The notes beneath the pieces are model-generated. The model ran no database searches. It was given only the letters and a program-made list of their open reading frames with translations, and was not told the DNA's origin. The position numbers were made by a program, and so were the translations under genes. Source: an uncultured Clostridia bacterium (GTDB lineage Bacteria > Bacillota > Clostridia > Lutisporales > Lutisporaceae). Taken from it: 46,070 bases of DNA. The stretch lies in contig CALGKJ010000134.1 of assembly GCA_937930535.1 (NCBI GenBank), positions 1 to 46,070 of the forward strand, written 5' to 3'. Numbering within the stretch: the first letter of the stretch is position 1; each line of letters starts with the position of its first letter. Shown here in pieces: positions 7,279 through 15,873 of the stretch.

Positions 7279-7310
7279 TTGATATAAGTAAAATAGTTTT
7301 ATTGTATATT

Positions 7311-7348
7311 TGGGAAGCACTATTTTGATTGGTAGTGCTTCCTTTTTC
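7311..7348 (+). terminator. Terminator after the secreted protein gene
   Basis: GGAAGCACTA (7313-7322) pairs exactly with TAGTGCTTCC (7333-7342) and is followed by TTTTT. It is a near copy of the hairpin at 6053-6086. Confidence 0.9.
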
Positions 7349-7376
7349 GTCTGATGCTATCAGTAACATTTCTGCG

Positions 7377-7464
7377 ATTCTATGAAGTGTTATGTAAACG
7401 TATGGGAATCTATGCAATTCTATGATATAATGTTATAGGTTATAATCGTATAAATACATAGAAT
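7377..7464 (+). promoter_or_regulatory. Repeated 8-mers upstream of the hsd operon
   Basis: ATTCTATG occurs at 7377-7384 and 7417-7424, AATCTATG at 7407-7414, and the inverse CATAGAAT at 7457-7464. TATAAT at 7426-7431 lies among them. This looks like an operator/promoter for the restriction operon, but no good -35 element fits the -10. The rest of 7465-7587 holds no gene. Confidence 0.4.
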
Positions 7465-7587
7465 TTGGTACATGCTTAATGTATATATGGTAATTGATTC
7501 CATCAAAAATACAGTTATCGGGTCTATATAGGGTAGTATACGCACTAATAAATACATTTATATAATTTGATTAAAGGGGAGACTTAA

Positions 7588-10017
7588 ATGGCTGTAAGAA
7601 AAAGTGAGTTGTATAGTTCTTTATGGAATGGTTGTGATGAGCTTAGAGGTGGTATGGATGCCTCTTTATATAAGGATTACGTTTTAACACTACTATTCGT
7701 AAAATATGTTACTGATAGGTTTATGGGAGATCGCTATGCTGCAATTGAGATACCCGCCGATGGAAGCTTTAATGACATGATTAAAGCAAAGGGAAAGAGC
7801 AACATAGGCGAAAGGATGAATATAATAATCAAAAATCTTGCTGATGCCAATAGACTTACTGGAATTATTGATGTTGCCGATTTTGATGATGATAATAAAC
7901 TTGGCAGCGGGAAAGATAAAGTTGATAAGCTTACAAATCTAATTTCCATATTTCAAAATGAAAAGCTAGACTTCCGAAAAAACAAAGCTGGCGGAGATGA
8001 TATCATAGGAGATGCATATGAGTATCTAATGAAAAACTTTGCTACCCAAAGCGGTAAAAGCAAAGGTCAGTTCTATACACCGGCGGAAGTTTCAAGGATA
8101 ATGGCTAAGGTTATTGGGGTTAGTAAAGCCACGGTTGCATCTCAAACAATATATGACCCAGCGTGCGGGTCGGGTTCGTTGCTTATTAGAGCGGCAGACG
8201 AAGCACCAAATGGTATTACAATATATGGACAAGAGTTTGACCCTACTACTGCTGGTCTTGCAAAAATGAACTTGGTATTGCATAACAAGTCTACAGGGAA
8301 AATAGTTAGTGCAAATACCCTATCTACACCAAAATTTACGACTAAGGATTCCATAGACAGATTTGATTTTGCTGTTGCTAATCCGCCCTTCTCATATAAA
8401 TCATGGTCAAATGGTATTGATACCAGCAGCGATATACGTTTTGCTGGATATGGAGCTGTACCACCTGCTAAAAATGGTGATTATGCATGGTTATTGCACT
8501 TTATTTATTCTTTAAAACCACAAGTAGGTAAAGGGGCTATTATTCTACCCCATGGTGTATTATTCCGTGGAAATGCAGAAGCAATAATAAGAAAAGAGAT
8601 TATCAAAAAGAAAATTATTAAAGGCATAATAGGCTTACCTGCTAACCTTTTTTTTGGTACAGGTATTCCAGCTTGTATAATTGTAATTGATAAAGAAAAT
8701 GCAGCAGCAAGAACAGGCATATTTATGATAGATGCCAGCCGAGGCTTTATAAAGGATGGCAATAAGAATAGGCTTAGGGAACAAGACATTCATAAAATTG
8801 TTGATTGTTTTAATAATTCTATCGAAATACCTAAATATTCTCGTATGATTCCGTATTCAGAAATAGAAGCCAATGAGTACAACCTAAATATACCACGCTA
8901 TATTGATACCAGTGGAACAGAGGATTTACAAGATATATTAGCCCATCTTCTAGGAGGATTGCCAAAGCATGACATTGATGAGCTATTACCATACTGGAAA
9001 GTTTTCCCTACCTTGAAGTCACAGTTGTTTGATACCCTTGATAGAGAGGGGTACTTGAAGTTAAAGGTGAGTAAGGATGATATACGCAAAACTATTTATG
9101 GCAATAAGGAGTTCATTGACTATGCATTGAAAATAGATGAAGCTTTCAAATCATGGAAGGATAGCCAATATAAAAAATTAAACAATATTAAAGAGGGTCA
9201 AAACCCGAAAACTTTTATTATAGAGATTTCAAATGCAATTTTAGATGAATTTTCTAATCTAAAGCTTATTGATAAGTATGATGTGTACCAATGCTTAATG
9301 TCATACTGGGAAGAAACAATGCAGGATGATGTTTATGCTATAGCTTTTGACGGATGGGAAGCTGGCAATGATGTTGAGCGTGAAATGGTTAAAAGAAAAG
9401 ATGGTACAGTAACAGGGAAGATGAAATCCTTTGAAGGCAGGGTAATACCTAAAAAGCTGATTATAGAAAATTATTTCCAAGAAAAACAGAATACAATAAA
9501 CCAACTTGAAAGTGAGCGAGACGAAGTAATTAGACTTATGGATGAGCTTAGAGAAGAGCATGGAGGAGACGAAGGGCTACTTTGTGAAGTTATAAATGAC
9601 AAAGGAAATATAACCAAAGGAGACCTTCAAAATCGAATCAAACAGATTAAGAGAGATATAGCATTGACTGATGAACTTGAGGTGTTGTGCCAGTATGAAA
9701 AATTAATGCTAAACGAGGCAAATTATAATACTAAAATAAAAAATGCAGTAGAAGAACTTAATAAATGTGTCCTTGATAAATACAGTAAACTAAACATTGC
9801 TGAAATAAAAGTGCTTGTTGTAGAAAAGAAATGGTGTAGTGCTGTTTTAAATGCCGTTGATGCAATTTATTCCGAGATTTCTCATAAGCTTACTAATCGT
9901 ATTATAGAGCTTGTTGACAGATATGAGGAAACACTTCCGCATATTGAAAAGGAAGTATCGGAGTATGAAAATAAAGTGAAAGCTCATCTTGAAAGGATGG
10001 GGTTTTTATGGGAATAA
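7588..10017 (+). CDS. hsdM: Type I restriction-modification system, methyltransferase subunit
   Basis: The 809-aa product is the N6-adenine methylating subunit of a type I system. An HsdM N-terminal helical domain (about 5-130) is followed by the methyltransferase fold: GQFYTPAEVSRIM near 160, the AdoMet motif DPACGSG at about 190-196, and the catalytic NPPF at about 265. The C-terminal third (about 600-809) is highly charged and helical (QLESERDEVIRLMDELREE), making the protein longer than the usual HsdM of roughly 500 residues; this extension probably joins HsdS or HsdR. AAAGGGGAG precedes ATG. It overlaps hsdS by 10 bases, so the two are likely translationally coupled. Confidence 0.95.
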   Translation: MAVRKSELYSSLWNGCDELRGGMDASLYKDYVLTLLFVKYVTDRFMGDRYAAIEIPADGSFNDMIKAKGKSNIGERMNIIIKNLADANRLTGIIDVADFDDDNKLGSGKDKVDKLTNLISIFQNEKLDFRKNKAGGDDIIGDAYEYLMKNFATQSGKSKGQFYTPAEVSRIMAKVIGVSKATVASQTIYDPACGSGSLLIRAADEAPNGITIYGQEFDPTTAGLAKMNLVLHNKSTGKIVSANTLSTPKFTTKDSIDRFDFAVANPPFSYKSWSNGIDTSSDIRFAGYGAVPPAKNGDYAWLLHFIYSLKPQVGKGAIILPHGVLFRGNAEAIIRKEIIKKKIIKGIIGLPANLFFGTGIPACIIVIDKENAAARTGIFMIDASRGFIKDGNKNRLREQDIHKIVDCFNNSIEIPKYSRMIPYSEIEANEYNLNIPRYIDTSGTEDLQDILAHLLGGLPKHDIDELLPYWKVFPTLKSQLFDTLDREGYLKLKVSKDDIRKTIYGNKEFIDYALKIDEAFKSWKDSQYKKLNNIKEGQNPKTFIIEISNAILDEFSNLKLIDKYDVYQCLMSYWEETMQDDVYAIAFDGWEAGNDVEREMVKRKDGTVTGKMKSFEGRVIPKKLIIENYFQEKQNTINQLESERDEVIRLMDELREEHGGDEGLLCEVINDKGNITKGDLQNRIKQIKRDIALTDELEVLCQYEKLMLNEANYNTKIKNAVEELNKCVLDKYSKLNIAEIKVLVVEKKWCSAVLNAVDAIYSEISHKLTNRIIELVDRYEETLPHIEKEVSEYENKVKAHLERMGFLWE

Positions 10018-11186
10018 GGGAAGGGTATAAAAGAACAGAGGTTGGGGTTATACCCGAGGAATGGGAGTGTTTATCAATTGAAGATTGTGCGTTGATAAAG
10101 ACTGGGGGTAGAAATAATGAAGATAAGAAAAATAATGGACAGTATCCATTTTTTGTTAGGTCACAGCAAATTGAAAAAATAGATTCTTTTACATTTGATT
10201 GTGAAGCGGTTTTGACAGCAGGGGATGGTGTTGGAACGGGTAAGGTTTTTCACTATATAGATGGTAAGTTTAATGCTCATCAAAGAGTTTACATAATATT
10301 TGATTTTATAAAAATTAATGCTAAGTACTTTTATTACTATTTTAGTAGTAATTTTTATGCTGAAGTTTGTAAATATACAGCTAAATCTTCAGTTGATTCA
10401 GTTCGGAGAAATATGATTGCTAAAATGCTATTACCTATTCCCACAGTGCCTGAACAGCAAGCAATAGCTACTATGCTATCTGATATTGATCTGCTTATTA
10501 ACTCAATTATAAAATTAATTGATAAAAAGAGAAATATCAAGCAGGGCGTAATGAAAGAGTTACTTACAGGTAAGAAAAGGCTTCCTAAATTTGGCGGAGA
10601 TTGGGAGCTTGTTATTTTAAAAGAGATTATTTTAAATTTTATAGTCCCTATGAGGGATAAACCTATAGATTTAAACGGAGAGATTCCATGGTGTAGAATT
10701 GAAGATTTTGATGGGAAGTATCTGAGCCAATCCAAGTCTGCGCAAGGAGTCTCGGAAGATACCATTAAATCTATGAATCTGAAGGTGCATCCTATTGGAA
10801 CATTATTAGTATCTTGTAGTGCATATTTAGGAAGATGTGCTATTGTTAAAAGAGAATTAGTTACTAACCAGACTTTTATAGGATTAGTTCCTAGTAATCT
10901 AGTAAATGTTGAATATCTTTACTATGTAATGCAATGGGAAGAACGTAATTTGAATGAATTAGCGTCAGGTACGACCATTAGATACTTATCAAAGGAGCAG
11001 TTCGGAAATTATAAAATTTGCTTACCAAGCTACCAAGAACAAACAGCAATAGCTAATTTTCTATCTAATCTAGACAACGAAATTGATGTACTTAATCAAA
11101 AGCTAAACAAATACAGGAATATCAAACAAGGAATGATGCAGGAACTATTAACCGGACGAATCAGATTGGTGAAGGAGGGTATGTAA
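10008..11186 (+). CDS. hsdS: Type I restriction-modification system, specificity subunit
   Basis: The 392-aa protein determines the DNA target. It has two target-recognition domains (about 15-150 and 205-345), each followed by a helical spacer containing a repeated sequence: EQQAIATMLSDIDLLI with RNIKQGVMKELLTGKKRL, and EQTAIANFLSNLDNEIDV with RNIKQGMMQELLTGRIRL. This internal repeat is the hallmark of HsdS and predicts a bipartite recognition site. The two recognition domains are unlike each other, so the site should be asymmetric. No frameshift or nearby spare hsdS or invertase gene is seen, so no phase-variable shuffling is evident here. Confidence 0.95.
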   Translation: MGIREGYKRTEVGVIPEEWECLSIEDCALIKTGGRNNEDKKNNGQYPFFVRSQQIEKIDSFTFDCEAVLTAGDGVGTGKVFHYIDGKFNAHQRVYIIFDFIKINAKYFYYYFSSNFYAEVCKYTAKSSVDSVRRNMIAKMLLPIPTVPEQQAIATMLSDIDLLINSIIKLIDKKRNIKQGVMKELLTGKKRLPKFGGDWELVILKEIILNFIVPMRDKPIDLNGEIPWCRIEDFDGKYLSQSKSAQGVSEDTIKSMNLKVHPIGTLLVSCSAYLGRCAIVKRELVTNQTFIGLVPSNLVNVEYLYYVMQWEERNLNELASGTTIRYLSKEQFGNYKICLPSYQEQTAIANFLSNLDNEIDVLNQKLNKYRNIKQGMMQELLTGRIRLVKEGM

Positions 11187-14100
11187 TGAGTGGTGTAGGT
11201 GAAAGAGAACGATTTACCCAAAATAGAGTAGTAAAGCTATTTACCGAGAAACTTAAATATACATATATTGATAATCTTTGTGTCCAAGACAATTCTAATA
11301 TTGACGAGAAAAGGCTTAAAAAATATCTTCAAAAACAAGGATATTCTGGTGAGCTTATTAGACGGGCAATTAATACCCTTATAGACGCATCTAAGATTCC
11401 AGAGCTTTATTATGCCAACAAAGAAGTTTATTCCTTGCTTCGCTATGGTGCATCAGAAAAAGAAAATGTTTCATCGAAAAATGTTCCAGTAAAATTTATT
11501 AACTGGGATGAACCACACAAAAATGATTTTTATATTGCAGAGGAAGTAATTATAAGAGGTCAACATACAAAGCGACCAGATATTGTATTATACATTAATG
11601 GAATTGCTGTTTGTGTAATAGAGCTTAAGCGAAGTGTTGTATCTGTTTCAGAAGGTATAAGACAAGGTTTGGATAGTCAGACTAATGATTTTATAAGACC
11701 ATTCTTTTCGACTGTTCAGCTAGTGATGGCAGGAAACGATACTGAGGGGCTTCGCATTGGTGTTATTGACACTCCAGAAAAACACTATATTGAGTGGAAA
11801 GAAGATGAAAAGGCAGCGGACACACTATCGTTGTTCATATGTGCTCAAAGTGAAAATGAAGATTATAAAATAGACCGCCATTTGATAAGCATATGCCAAA
11901 AAGAACGGCTTATTGATATTATATATAATTTTATAGTTTTTGATAGTGGTACTAAAAAGATGTGCCGTCACAATCAATATTTTGCAGTACATGCAGCAAG
12001 ACAAAGAGTTAAAGCCAAAGAGGGTGGTATCATCTGGCATACGCAGGGCAGCGGAAAAAGCTTAACTATGGTATGGCTGTCAAGATGGATTAAAGAAAAT
12101 AACCCCGAAGCGAGGATATTGATTGTAACTGACAGGGAGGAGCTAGATGCACAAATCGAAAATAAAGTATTTGGTGCTGATGGAGTAGGAGATGAAATAT
12201 ATAGAACTAAAAGCTGTACTGATTTAATTGAAAAGCTAAATGCAACTACACCAAGGGTTATGTGTTCACTGGTTCATAAGTTTGGACAAAATAACGGCGA
12301 TGAGGAAAAGGCTTATAATACCTATATAGAAAGATTATTAGCAAGTCTGCCGTCTGATTTTAAACCTAAAGGTGAATTTTATATCTTTGTTGATGAGTGC
12401 CACAGAACACAATCGGGAAAGCTACATAAGGCAATGACTACACTATTGCCGGATGCCGCTTTTATCGGCTTTACGGGCACACCGCTTCTTAGCAAAAAAG
12501 AACTGCGAAAAAGAGGTATTAAAAGTAGTATTGAAATTTTTGGCACATACATACACACATATAAGTACCCTGAAGCTGTTGCGGACAAGGTTGTTTTAGA
12601 TTTGAGATATGAAGCTAGGGACATACCTCAAGGAATATTAGCACAGGATAAAATTGACATGTGGTTTGAAGCAAAAACAAAAGGACTTACCGAGCTTTCA
12701 AAGGCACAGCTAAAAAAACGCTGGGGCACATTAAAGGAAGTATATAGCTCGGAAGCGAGACTGTCAAAAATTGTTTCGGATATTATTTTCGATATGGAAA
12801 TCCAAGATAGGCTTAATAATGAGCGTGGAAATGCTATTTTAGTTGCAGCTAGTATATATGAAGCTTGTAAATATTATAAGTTATTTCAAGATAATGGGTT
12901 TAAAGAGTGTGCTATTATAACCTCTTATTCTGCGGATATTTCTGAAATCAAGGGGGAAGCTACAGGCGAATCAAGAGACACAGAAAATCGCTTTAAATAT
13001 GCCATATATCAAAAGATGCTAAACGGAAAAGATGTAGAAGCTTTTGAAGCAGAGGTTAAAGAGAAATTTGTTAAAGACCCGGGACAGATGAAGCTTCTTA
13101 TTGTTGTAGATAAACTGCTAACAGGATTTGATGCTCCTAGTGCTACATATCTGTATATTGATAAATCAATGCGTGACCATTCACTATTTCAAGCAATTTG
13201 CAGGGTAAACCGACTAGATGGTGATGATAAGGAGTACGGTTACATCATAGATTATATGGATTTATTTAAAAGCCTTGAAAAAGCAGTTGCAGATTATACC
13301 TCTGAAGCTTTTGACAGCTTTGAGGCTGAAGATGTTTCTAATTTGCTTAAAAATAGAGTAACAGAAGCGAAAAATAATCTTGAGGAATTACTTGAAAACT
13401 TAAGAGCATTGTGCGAACCTGTAGAGCTGCCCCGAACTACACCTGAATTTATAAAATACTTCTGCTGGGTACATGACGGCGATTTAGATGAGCTAGAGGA
13501 AAGGCAGCCAAAGAGACTAGCTTTATATAAGCTTACGGCTTCATTATTACGTGCATTTGCTAATGTTGCTGCTAATTTGGAAGAGCTTAATTATACTGCG
13601 AATCAAATTAAAGCCATCAATGACGAAGTTTTATTTTATCAGAGGGTCAGAGGAGAAATAAAGTTAGCAAGCGGTGATTATGTTGACTTAAAAAAGCATG
13701 AAGCAGATATGAGACATTTGATTGATAATTATATAAGTGCAGGGCAAAGTGAAAAATTGTCAGCATTTGATGATATGTCCCTAATAGAGTTGATTGTGGA
13801 GAGGGGAGTAGAGTTTGTAAATAGTCTGCCAGATGGAATAAGGAAAAATACTGAGGCGGCAGCAGAGGTTATCGAGAATAATGTACGCAGAAAAATTGTT
13901 GAGAAGAGTGGAACAAACCCACTTTATTATAATAAGATGTCAGAGTTACTAAAGAAAATCATCGAAGAACGAAAAAAGCAAAAGGATGAATATAAAAAGT
14001 ACTTGGAAAAAATAGTCGAATTAACACGAAAGGTTGAAAAGCCAGAGGACTATGCAGGGTATCCAGATAAAATCAAAAAGTCCGCAGCACTAAGAGCACT

Positions 14101-14296
14101 ATATGATAATATTACAAAAGATGAAGAGTTAATATTGACTATTCACAATAAGATTATAGCAATTAAGCCAGACAAATGGCTAGGTGATAAGACAAAAGAA
14201 AAAGTAATATTAAAGGGTATATATACACTAGTCAATGACCATGATAAAGTTGACGCAGTTTTTGAAATTGTAAGAGAGCAAAGGGAGTACTGGTGA
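11186..14296 (+). CDS. hsdR: Type I restriction enzyme, endonuclease/translocase subunit
   Basis: The 1036-aa subunit cuts DNA after ATP-driven translocation. An N-terminal PD-(D/E)xK nuclease is visible (RPDIVLYINGIAVCVIELKR, about 130-149). The helicase part has WHTQGSGKSLT (Walker A, about 284-294), DECHRTQ (about 404) and GFTGTP (about 428), then LLTGFDAP and ICRVNR (helicase domain 2), and a charged C-terminal HsdR helical region. The start overlaps the hsdS stop (TAATG), preceded by GGAGGG. All motifs are intact, so the system looks active. Confidence 0.95.
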   Translation: MSGVGERERFTQNRVVKLFTEKLKYTYIDNLCVQDNSNIDEKRLKKYLQKQGYSGELIRRAINTLIDASKIPELYYANKEVYSLLRYGASEKENVSSKNVPVKFINWDEPHKNDFYIAEEVIIRGQHTKRPDIVLYINGIAVCVIELKRSVVSVSEGIRQGLDSQTNDFIRPFFSTVQLVMAGNDTEGLRIGVIDTPEKHYIEWKEDEKAADTLSLFICAQSENEDYKIDRHLISICQKERLIDIIYNFIVFDSGTKKMCRHNQYFAVHAARQRVKAKEGGIIWHTQGSGKSLTMVWLSRWIKENNPEARILIVTDREELDAQIENKVFGADGVGDEIYRTKSCTDLIEKLNATTPRVMCSLVHKFGQNNGDEEKAYNTYIERLLASLPSDFKPKGEFYIFVDECHRTQSGKLHKAMTTLLPDAAFIGFTGTPLLSKKELRKRGIKSSIEIFGTYIHTYKYPEAVADKVVLDLRYEARDIPQGILAQDKIDMWFEAKTKGLTELSKAQLKKRWGTLKEVYSSEARLSKIVSDIIFDMEIQDRLNNERGNAILVAASIYEACKYYKLFQDNGFKECAIITSYSADISEIKGEATGESRDTENRFKYAIYQKMLNGKDVEAFEAEVKEKFVKDPGQMKLLIVVDKLLTGFDAPSATYLYIDKSMRDHSLFQAICRVNRLDGDDKEYGYIIDYMDLFKSLEKAVADYTSEAFDSFEAEDVSNLLKNRVTEAKNNLEELLENLRALCEPVELPRTTPEFIKYFCWVHDGDLDELEERQPKRLALYKLTASLLRAFANVAANLEELNYTANQIKAINDEVLFYQRVRGEIKLASGDYVDLKKHEADMRHLIDNYISAGQSEKLSAFDDMSLIELIVERGVEFVNSLPDGIRKNTEAAAEVIENNVRRKIVEKSGTNPLYYNKMSELLKKIIEERKKQKDEYKKYLEKIVELTRKVEKPEDYAGYPDKIKKSAALRALYDNITKDEELILTIHNKIIAIKPDKWLGDKTKEKVILKGIYTLVNDHDKVDAVFEIVREQREYW

Positions 14297-15003
14297 TAAT
14301 AATGATAGTTGCTGGAGTCGAAATAGAAGTTATTAAAAAAAATATAAAAAACATGCATCTTTATGTTATGCCTCCATATGGTAATGTTCGTATAACAGCT
14401 CCTGTAAAAGCAAATGACGAGACAATTAGTTTATTTGCTATTACAAAGATTGCCTGGATAAAAAAGCAAATTGAAAAGTACGAAAATCAACCAAGACAAT
14501 CCGAGCGTGAATATATATCAGGCGAGAGTCACTATGTATGGGGGCGAAGATACAGATTAGAAGTTAGATATACCAAGACAGCAAACAATGTAGAGATAAA
14601 AGCCAACAAATTGTTTTTGACAGTCAGAGAGAATAGCACTCAGGCTCAACGTGAGAATGTTATGAATGAATGGTATAGAGCAGAGCTTAAAGCCAAGCTA
14701 TCCCCATTAATTGAAAAATGGCAAAAAATAATCGGTGTTACAACAGATTCAGTAGGTGTAAAAAATATGCTTACTCGATGGGGAACATGTAATGTTAAAG
14801 ACAAAAGAATATGGATAAACCTTCAGCTTGCAAAGAAACCTATTAATTGTCTTGAGTATGTAGTTGTACATGAACTGGTACATTTACTTGAAAAAGATCA
14901 CACATCTATATTTATTGAATATATGGATAGGTTTTTACCTTACTGGCGAGTAACTAAGGATGAGTTAAATAGCTTTATCATGGATCGCTACCTTGAAGAA
15001 TAA
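14293..15003 (+). CDS. YgjP-like zinc metalloprotease (DUF45), linked to the hsd operon
   Basis: The 236-aa product has the YgjP/DUF45 layout: an N-terminal beta domain (VIKKNIKNMHLYVMPPYGNV), KMLTRWGTC-like segment (KNMLTRWGTC) and the zinc site VVVHELVHLL followed by DHTSIF, with HExxH near residues 195-199. Members are predicted cytoplasmic metallopeptidases and are often encoded beside type I restriction genes. Start is taken as GTG 14293 (overlapping the hsdR stop by 4 bases), since GGGAG lies at good distance from it; ATG 14302 is possible. A role in controlling HsdR, as proteolysis does in E. coli, is conceivable but not shown by the sequence. Confidence 0.85.
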   Translation: MIIMIVAGVEIEVIKKNIKNMHLYVMPPYGNVRITAPVKANDETISLFAITKIAWIKKQIEKYENQPRQSEREYISGESHYVWGRRYRLEVRYTKTANNVEIKANKLFLTVRENSTQAQRENVMNEWYRAELKAKLSPLIEKWQKIIGVTTDSVGVKNMLTRWGTCNVKDKRIWINLQLAKKPINCLEYVVVHELVHLLEKDHTSIFIEYMDRFLPYWRVTKDELNSFIMDRYLEE

Positions 15004-15157
15004 TGAAACAACACGATATTATAGGTAAATTGCAAATGCTAAAATACTACAAAATTCATATGCCTATTTAGTAAAGAAAGCATTAAGCCACAATTTCCAA
15101 CAATATTCGACAAATTTTTCATAACAAAATAAAAGGTAATACACAGCGGTATTTTAC

Positions 15158-15208
15158 ATAAGCTTGGATGAGGCAAAACAGCTATAGCCATATGCAGTCC
15201 AAGCTTAT
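15158..15208 (+). terminator. Hairpin after the hsd operon
   Basis: ATAAGCTTGGA (15158-15168) pairs perfectly with TCCAAGCTTAT (15198-15208). A TTATTTATT stretch follows rather than a pure T run. Likely the operon terminator. The stretch 15004-15157 has no convincing gene. Confidence 0.55.
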
Positions 15209-15386
15209 TTATTACAATGTACTTTTTTGATTTTCACAAAAAATCCAGATTCAAAACCTTATGAAATACTACTGATTTCAATGCTTTTATTATACAATCG
15301 TATTTTTGATAAAAAAACAGAAAAAGTAATAACCGAATAAGAGTAGTTTTGTGGAAATAAATGTATCTAAAATTGAGGCTTAGCGA

Positions 15387-15415
15387 TTGCTTTCCCTAGG
15401 AATATATATTATAAT
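15387..15415 (+). promoter_or_regulatory. Strong promoter for the folded RNA and 34-codon gene
   Basis: TTGCTT (15387-15392) and TATAAT (15410-15415) at 17-base spacing, predicting a transcript from about 15422. Region 15209-15386 shows no gene. Confidence 0.75.
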
Positions 15416-15433
15416 AGCGTCAGTGGGTGTTAC

Positions 15434-15466
15434 AGTAAATAGTATACAGGAGGTGAATTTACTATT
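15434..15466 (+). promoter_or_regulatory. Ribosome-binding-site-sequestering hairpin with alternative pairings
   Basis: AGTAAAT (15434-15440) pairs with ATTTACT (15457-15463), placing a perfect AGGAGGTG (15448-15455) in the loop. AATAGTA (15438-15444) can instead pair with TACTATT (15460-15466). The two pairings are mutually exclusive. The ribosome binding site has no good start codon at normal distance except GTG 15453, which opens only a 12-codon frame. Confidence 0.35.
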
Positions 15467-15477
15467 AGATTGTTGTC

Positions 15478-15580
15478 AAAAAAAGTGATAGACTGGATTT
15501 CTCCAGCCCCCAGCATATACCATAAGGTACACCATGCAAAGTTTCCTTATGTATATATTTATAATATTATCACTTTTTTT
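15478..15580 (+). ncRNA. Three-way-junction-like RNA ending in a T run
   Basis: A 13-bp outer stem, AAAAAAAGTGATA (15478-15490) with TATCACTTTTTTT (15568-15580), encloses two hairpins: CTGGA-TTTC-TCCAG (15493-15506) and CATAAGG/CCTTATG (15521-15527 with 15545-15551). The unpaired CCCCCAGCATATAC lies at the junction. The closing arm ends in seven T, so the fold could act as a terminator. It lies between a strong promoter and the 34-codon gene. I match it to no known riboswitch. Confidence 0.45.
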
Positions 15581-15636
15581 AATAGAGTACAATATCCACT
15601 AATAAAATTTCATTTATCAGATGGAGGGATAATATT

Positions 15637-15741
15637 ATGAGAACTTTTTCAGCTTTAATCTACGCAGATATCGAGCTGCCACCAAGACCAGAGGATATCG
15701 AAATCCGCCCTATCCCCAAAGACGAGGAAGAAGCAGCATAG
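15637..15741 (+). CDS. Short Pro/Glu-rich peptide, 34 aa
   Basis: ATG 15637 follows GGAGGGAT at good spacing, and a strong terminator begins 13 bases after the stop. The sequence starts MRTFSALIYADIELPPRP and ends in an acidic run of Glu with two Ala. It has no signal peptide. Repeated I/E-x-P spacing and the acidic end look selected rather than random. It could be a regulator, a small protein partner or a RiPP-type precursor, but no modifying enzyme is next to it. Family not recognised. Confidence 0.6.
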   Translation: MRTFSALIYADIELPPRPEDIEIRPIPKDEEEAA

Positions 15742-15753
15742 TATGTCGGCTTT

Positions 15754-15794
15754 CAGCTTCCGTGATACTGAGGTATTACGGAAGCTGTTTTTAT
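15754..15794 (+). terminator. Terminator of the 34-codon gene
   Basis: CAGCTTCCGT (15754-15763) pairs with ACGGAAGCTG (15778-15787), with an inner ATAC/GTAT, then TTTTTA. Confidence 0.9.
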
Positions 15795-15873
15795 TTTTGG
15801 AATGTTACTTTAGCGTTAATTTTTAAATAAAGCTCCAAAGAGTAAAAGTAAACTCATGGGAGCTTTAAACTTG

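Noticed and set aside
7588-15003. Prophage or integrative element carrying the hsd operon
   Set aside because: No integrase, tRNA target or flanking direct repeats found in the window.
15003-15071. 22-codon frame overlapping the end of the YgjP-like gene
   Set aside because: No ribosome binding site and no terminator or conserved feature.
15471-15639. A TTG-start frame through the folded RNA (about 56 codons)
   Set aside because: No ribosome binding site at normal distance, and the sequence is better explained by the RNA pairing.
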